Source of the DNA: a virus | Virus record (IMG/VR): IMGVR_UViG_3300010397_000041 | Location: 1 to 64,000 of that record | Length of the DNA: 64,000 bases | Reading direction: 5' to 3' (one strand) | Shown: positions 61,707 to 64,000 of the stretch, one piece after another | Position numbering within the stretch: the stretch's first letter is position 1 | How the letters are laid out: every line of letters begins with the position of its first letter | Position numbers and translations under genes: made by a program | The notes under the pieces: model-generated | Database searches by the model: none | What the model was told of the DNA's origin: nothing | Seen by the model: the letters and a program-made list of their open reading frames with translations, nothing else

Positions 61707-62155
61707 GATGTTGACTCCGCTGCGAGCAGGAACCGCATCGCCTCGTCGCGGCGGAACCCTGCCTGCAGGTGCGCGGCGAGCGTCTCGTACCGGGCCCTCG
61801 CAACCGGGTCAGGAGGCAGGGCTGTCGGCCCGGTGACGACCGCCGTGGCTGACGGCAGCCAGTTGCACGTCAGGATCGGCACACCCCGGCCGGTAAGCGG
61901 ATGGGCCACCGTCTCGATAAATGCGGGCTTGTTCAAAGCATCGTCGTAAGTCCGAGGCGGCCGGACCGCGACGGCAAGCACCGTTTGCGCCGTCGACGAC
62001 ATGTAGATCCCGGCCGGTTCGCCACCCCAGTCCCGGACAATCGTTTCCAGGGCGTCGAACAGCCGGTCTGGTGCTGCGACCCTACTGACGTCGATTTGGC
62101 GGAGTTCGCCGGTCTCGCCGTCGGCCCAGTAGATGTGGGTCAGGTCGCCGGTCAT
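61703..62155 (-). CDS. Hypothetical protein, 150 aa
   Basis: ATG 62155 overlaps the upstream stop (ATGA). Starts MTGDLTHIYWADGETGELRQ; a beta-rich core (YMSSTAQTVLAVAVRPPRTY; GRGVPILTCNWLPSATAVVT) and a C-terminal helix (ARYETLAAHLQAGFRRDEAM). Function unknown. Confidence 0.6.
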   Translation of the reverse strand: MTGDLTHIYWADGETGELRQIDVSRVAAPDRLFDALETIVRDWGGEPAGIYMSSTAQTVLAVAVRPPRTYDDALNKPAFIETVAHPLTGRGVPILTCNWLPSATAVVTGPTALPPDPVARARYETLAAHLQAGFRRDEAMRFLLAAESTS

Positions 62156-62955
62156 GAGGCCTCCGCGAGGCGCATCGTCAGCGCGTGCAGCTGGTCGTTG
62201 CCGAGGCGCCAGGCGTGGCGCATCGACCGGTCGTTGACCCGGCAGCTGACGGGTGGATTCCCCCAGCACCAGGGGCAGTCGGGGTTGCGCGCGTCTCCGC
62301 AGCCGCCGGTCTGGGTTTCGGGGTCTCCGAGGCAGAGCATGCGGCAGGACGGATAGTTGTGATCGTCGTGGCAGCCGTTCGGGCCGCCGGTGCCGCAGTA
62401 GATCAGCCCCGTATCCGGGGAGATCATCAGCGAGGGTTGTTTGCAGGCGTCGCACGTCGCCGCCGCGAGGCGCAGCGGGTAGGGCGCGCGGATCAACCCG
62501 AGTTCGATCTTTGTCCGACCGTGGTAGGAGCGAAGGTCGGCGAGGACTTCCTCGCCGAGGGGATGGTCTGCCGCGAGCTCAGGGAGTAGGGCCAATGCCC
62601 GGTCGAATGGGATCGCGAGGGCCCTGACCCGCCGGCCGTCGGGGGTTCGGCCGCGGTCGAGTGCCGGGTGGACGACCGGCAGCCAGTAGGTCACGGCCTT
62701 GCGTATCTCGCTCGCGAGGGACAGCGGGTAGTCGTCTGTCGGCGGCTGCGAATGCGGCTTCGACGACGAACCCGATACCTGCTCGACGACAGGTCGCTGC
62801 TCGTACTTCTCGGCGAGGCGGTCGAGGAGGCTTGGGTGCGCTTTCTTCCCGGGCGCCAGTTGCTCGGCCGGCGGGTCGTCTCGGTGTTTGAACTCGACGT
62901 GTTGTTCGTGGAGCAGTGCCCGAAGTTCTTCAGCGATCGCGTCGTTCGCTGTCAC
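62152..62955 (-). CDS. Cys/His-rich zinc-binding protein, 267 aa
   Basis: GTG 62955 (VTANDAIAEELRALLHEQHV); the longer frame to 63213 is Pro-rich and unsupported. Middle helices (LASEIRKAVTYWLPVVHPAL). The C-terminal 100 residues contain ATCDACKQPS, GGPNGCHDDHNYPSCRMLC and NPDCPWCWGNPPVSC, at least eight cysteines in ribbon-type spacing. Likely a nucleic-acid or protein-binding zinc domain; early phage genes of this type are frequent but uncharacterised. Confidence 0.65.
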   Translation of the reverse strand: MTANDAIAEELRALLHEQHVEFKHRDDPPAEQLAPGKKAHPSLLDRLAEKYEQRPVVEQVSGSSSKPHSQPPTDDYPLSLASEIRKAVTYWLPVVHPALDRGRTPDGRRVRALAIPFDRALALLPELAADHPLGEEVLADLRSYHGRTKIELGLIRAPYPLRLAAATCDACKQPSLMISPDTGLIYCGTGGPNGCHDDHNYPSCRMLCLGDPETQTGGCGDARNPDCPWCWGNPPVSCRVNDRSMRHAWRLGNDQLHALTMRLAEAS

Positions 62956-62995
62956 GGTTCCGACCGTACCCGGACCATCGGGACGCCCGGTGGCC

Positions 62996-63304
62996 CTAAC
63001 GGGACGAATCGGGTGGCGTGTCGCCGGGCCGGACGGCGCGCAGCGGCCGGCCGGCGGGCGGCTGGGCTGAGGGGTGCCCGACGGCGGCGGCGGTGTCGGC
63101 GGCAACGTTGCGGGTCGCGTCGCGCCACGCTTCCTTGATGGCGCCCCAGGCGTCGCCGATGGCGGACATCGCGCGGCTGGCGAGGGCGGTCGAGAGCCGG
63201 TTGGCGTCGTCATCGGTGATCTTGCGGCGGTCGATGCGGGTGACCAGCTCGTCGACGAGGAGCGCGGTCGGCAGGTTGTCGAGGTCGGGCGGCGCGCTGG
63301 TCAT
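62996..63304 (-). CDS. Hypothetical protein, 102 aa
   Basis: ATG 63304. Residues 8-60 are helical (LPTALLVDELVTRIDRRKIT; ALASRAMSAIGDAWGAIKEA). The C-terminal 30 residues are Pro/Ala-rich. Function unknown. Confidence 0.55.
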   Translation of the reverse strand: MTSAPPDLDNLPTALLVDELVTRIDRRKITDDDANRLSTALASRAMSAIGDAWGAIKEAWRDATRNVAADTAAAVGHPSAQPPAGRPLRAVRPGDTPPDSSR

Positions 63305-63347
63305 GTGGATCAGCATGCCGTACCCGGCAGGTCGCGGCGCGAGTACG

Positions 63348-63542
63348 TCATGGCGGCGCCGGCCGGGGGGCTGGGCCGACCAGGACGGTCCGGACTGAGC
63401 GCCAGTTCACGAGCATGCCGCGGCCGTCGGCGAGGTGCAGCAGTTCGACTTCGCTGCGGGCGAGTGCCTGCGCGACGCGGCGGTGAAGCTCGTCGGTGTC
63501 GGTGTCTCGGGGAATTCGTACGGCTCGCCCGCCGCGAGTCAT
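63348..63542 (-). CDS. Hypothetical protein, 64 aa
   Basis: ATG 63542. Starts MTRGGRAVRIPRDTDTDELH; helix RRVAQALARSEVELLHLADG and ending NWRSVRTVLVGPAPRPAPP. Related by its 'VNWxxV(K/R)TV' ending to the gene at 19299-19493. Function unknown. Confidence 0.55.
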   Translation of the reverse strand: MTRGGRAVRIPRDTDTDELHRRVAQALARSEVELLHLADGRGMLVNWRSVRTVLVGPAPRPAPP

Positions 63543-63578
63543 GGCCGGTTGCTCCGCTCTCTGACGACGGTTCGGAGG

Positions 63579-64000
63579 TCAATTCACCATGTCGACAAAC
63601 CGGCTGTAGTGCCCTTGGAATGCCACGGTGATCGTGCCGGTCGGGCCGTTGCGGTGCTTGGCGACGATCAGATCGGCCTCGCCGGCCCGCGCTGACTCCT
63701 TCTCGACCATGTCTTCGCGGTACAGCAGGATCACGATGTCCCCGTCCTGCTCGATCTGGCCAGAATCACGCAGGTCGGCCAGCGTCGGGCGCTTGTCCGC
63801 GCGCAGGTCGGAGGCCCGGTTGAGCTGGCTGACGACCACGACTGGGATCTCCAGCTCCATCGCGAGCGTCTTCAAGCCGCGGCTGATCTCGCTGATCTCC
63901 TGGACCCGGTTGTCGCGGCGGCCCGCCGTCATCAGCTGCAGGTAGTCGACGAGCAGCAGTCGCAGGTCGTTTCGCTCGTAGAGACGCAGCGCCGCAGCGC
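63579..64000 (-). CDS. dnaB: DnaB-type replicative helicase, C-terminal part
   Basis: Open from the window's right edge to the stop at 63579, so only the last 140 residues are seen. Walker B LLLVDYLQLM, then EISRGLKTLAMELEIPVVVV, SQLNRASD and GQIEQDGDIVILLYRED, the exact order of DnaB motifs 3 and 4. It unwinds DNA at the replication fork for element replication. No primase or initiator is visible in the window. Confidence 0.9.
   Translation of the reverse strand, partial: AAALRLYERNDLRLLLVDYLQLMTAGRRDNRVQEISEISRGLKTLAMELEIPVVVVSQLNRASDLRADKRPTLADLRDSGQIEQDGDIVILLYREDMVEKESARAGEADLIVAKHRNGPTGTITVAFQGHYSRFVDMVN

Noticed and set aside
1-64000. Integrase, attachment sites, tRNA genes
   Set aside because: No tyrosine or serine recombinase motifs and no tRNA cloverleaf were recognised. 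They may lie outside the window.

Overview
The window is about 70% GC, packed with ATGA/GTGA-overlapping genes and rich in GTG starts. This points to a high-GC actinobacterium (Frankia, Streptomyces and Pseudonocardia are typical hosts of such elements; the genus cannot be fixed from the sequence). Most of it is a temperate siphovirus-type phage genome or prophage. It also carries an FtsK/SpoIIIE-type (Tra-like) DNA translocase and a modified-peptide-type enzyme cluster, so a phage-plasmid or a prophage fused to a conjugative-element module is the best overall reading. No integrase, tRNA, CRISPR array, rRNA or attachment site was recognised inside the window.

Layout. (1) 1-10.05 kb, plus strand: about 20 small, mostly translationally coupled genes ending in the translocase. 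They include a C-terminal J-domain protein and two sets of tandem paralogues. (2) 10.2-15.6 kb, cargo: a GNAT acetyltransferase and an XRE/TPR regulator (minus) diverge from a TPR-like protein, a radical SAM/SPASM protein with a duplicated Cys-rich tail, and a protein-isoaspartate-type methyltransferase (plus). (3) 15.6-22.9 kb, control region: small helix-turn-helix and unknown genes on both strands, with several well-formed inverted repeats, including a mirrored promoter/leader at 18.3-18.55 kb. It closes with a very strong bidirectional terminator at 22.9 kb. (4) 22.96-58.1 kb, minus strand, so the order of transcription is right to left: small and large terminase, portal, MuF-metallopeptidase fusion, accessory genes, prohead protease/scaffold, major capsid protein, decoration-like proteins, a 21-repeat Arg/Pro/Trp protein, connector, tail terminator-like protein, a very basic His/Arg/Lys protein, major tail protein, frameshifted tail chaperone, gp10-like protein, tape measure, distal tail protein, beta-helix spike, GH25 lysozyme, sedolisin-type protease and holin. 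(5) 58.2-64.0 kb, minus strand: early genes, mostly small zinc-binding unknowns, ending with a DnaB-type helicase cut by the window edge.

How it works together. The right arm replicates and packages DNA, builds a head with a long non-contractile tail, and lyses the host. The middle region looks like a lysogeny/copy-control switchboard. The left arm has the FtsK-type pump expected of plasmid transfer or segregation. Hairpins with T-tracts on the transcribed strand sit next to the major capsid, decoration and major tail genes and probably set protein ratios.

Caution on sequence quality. At least three reading frames on the right (59956-60430, twice in 61252-61605, and probably 53454-53459 in the portal gene) change frame exactly at G/C homopolymers. 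Single-base assembly errors explain this better than gene decay.
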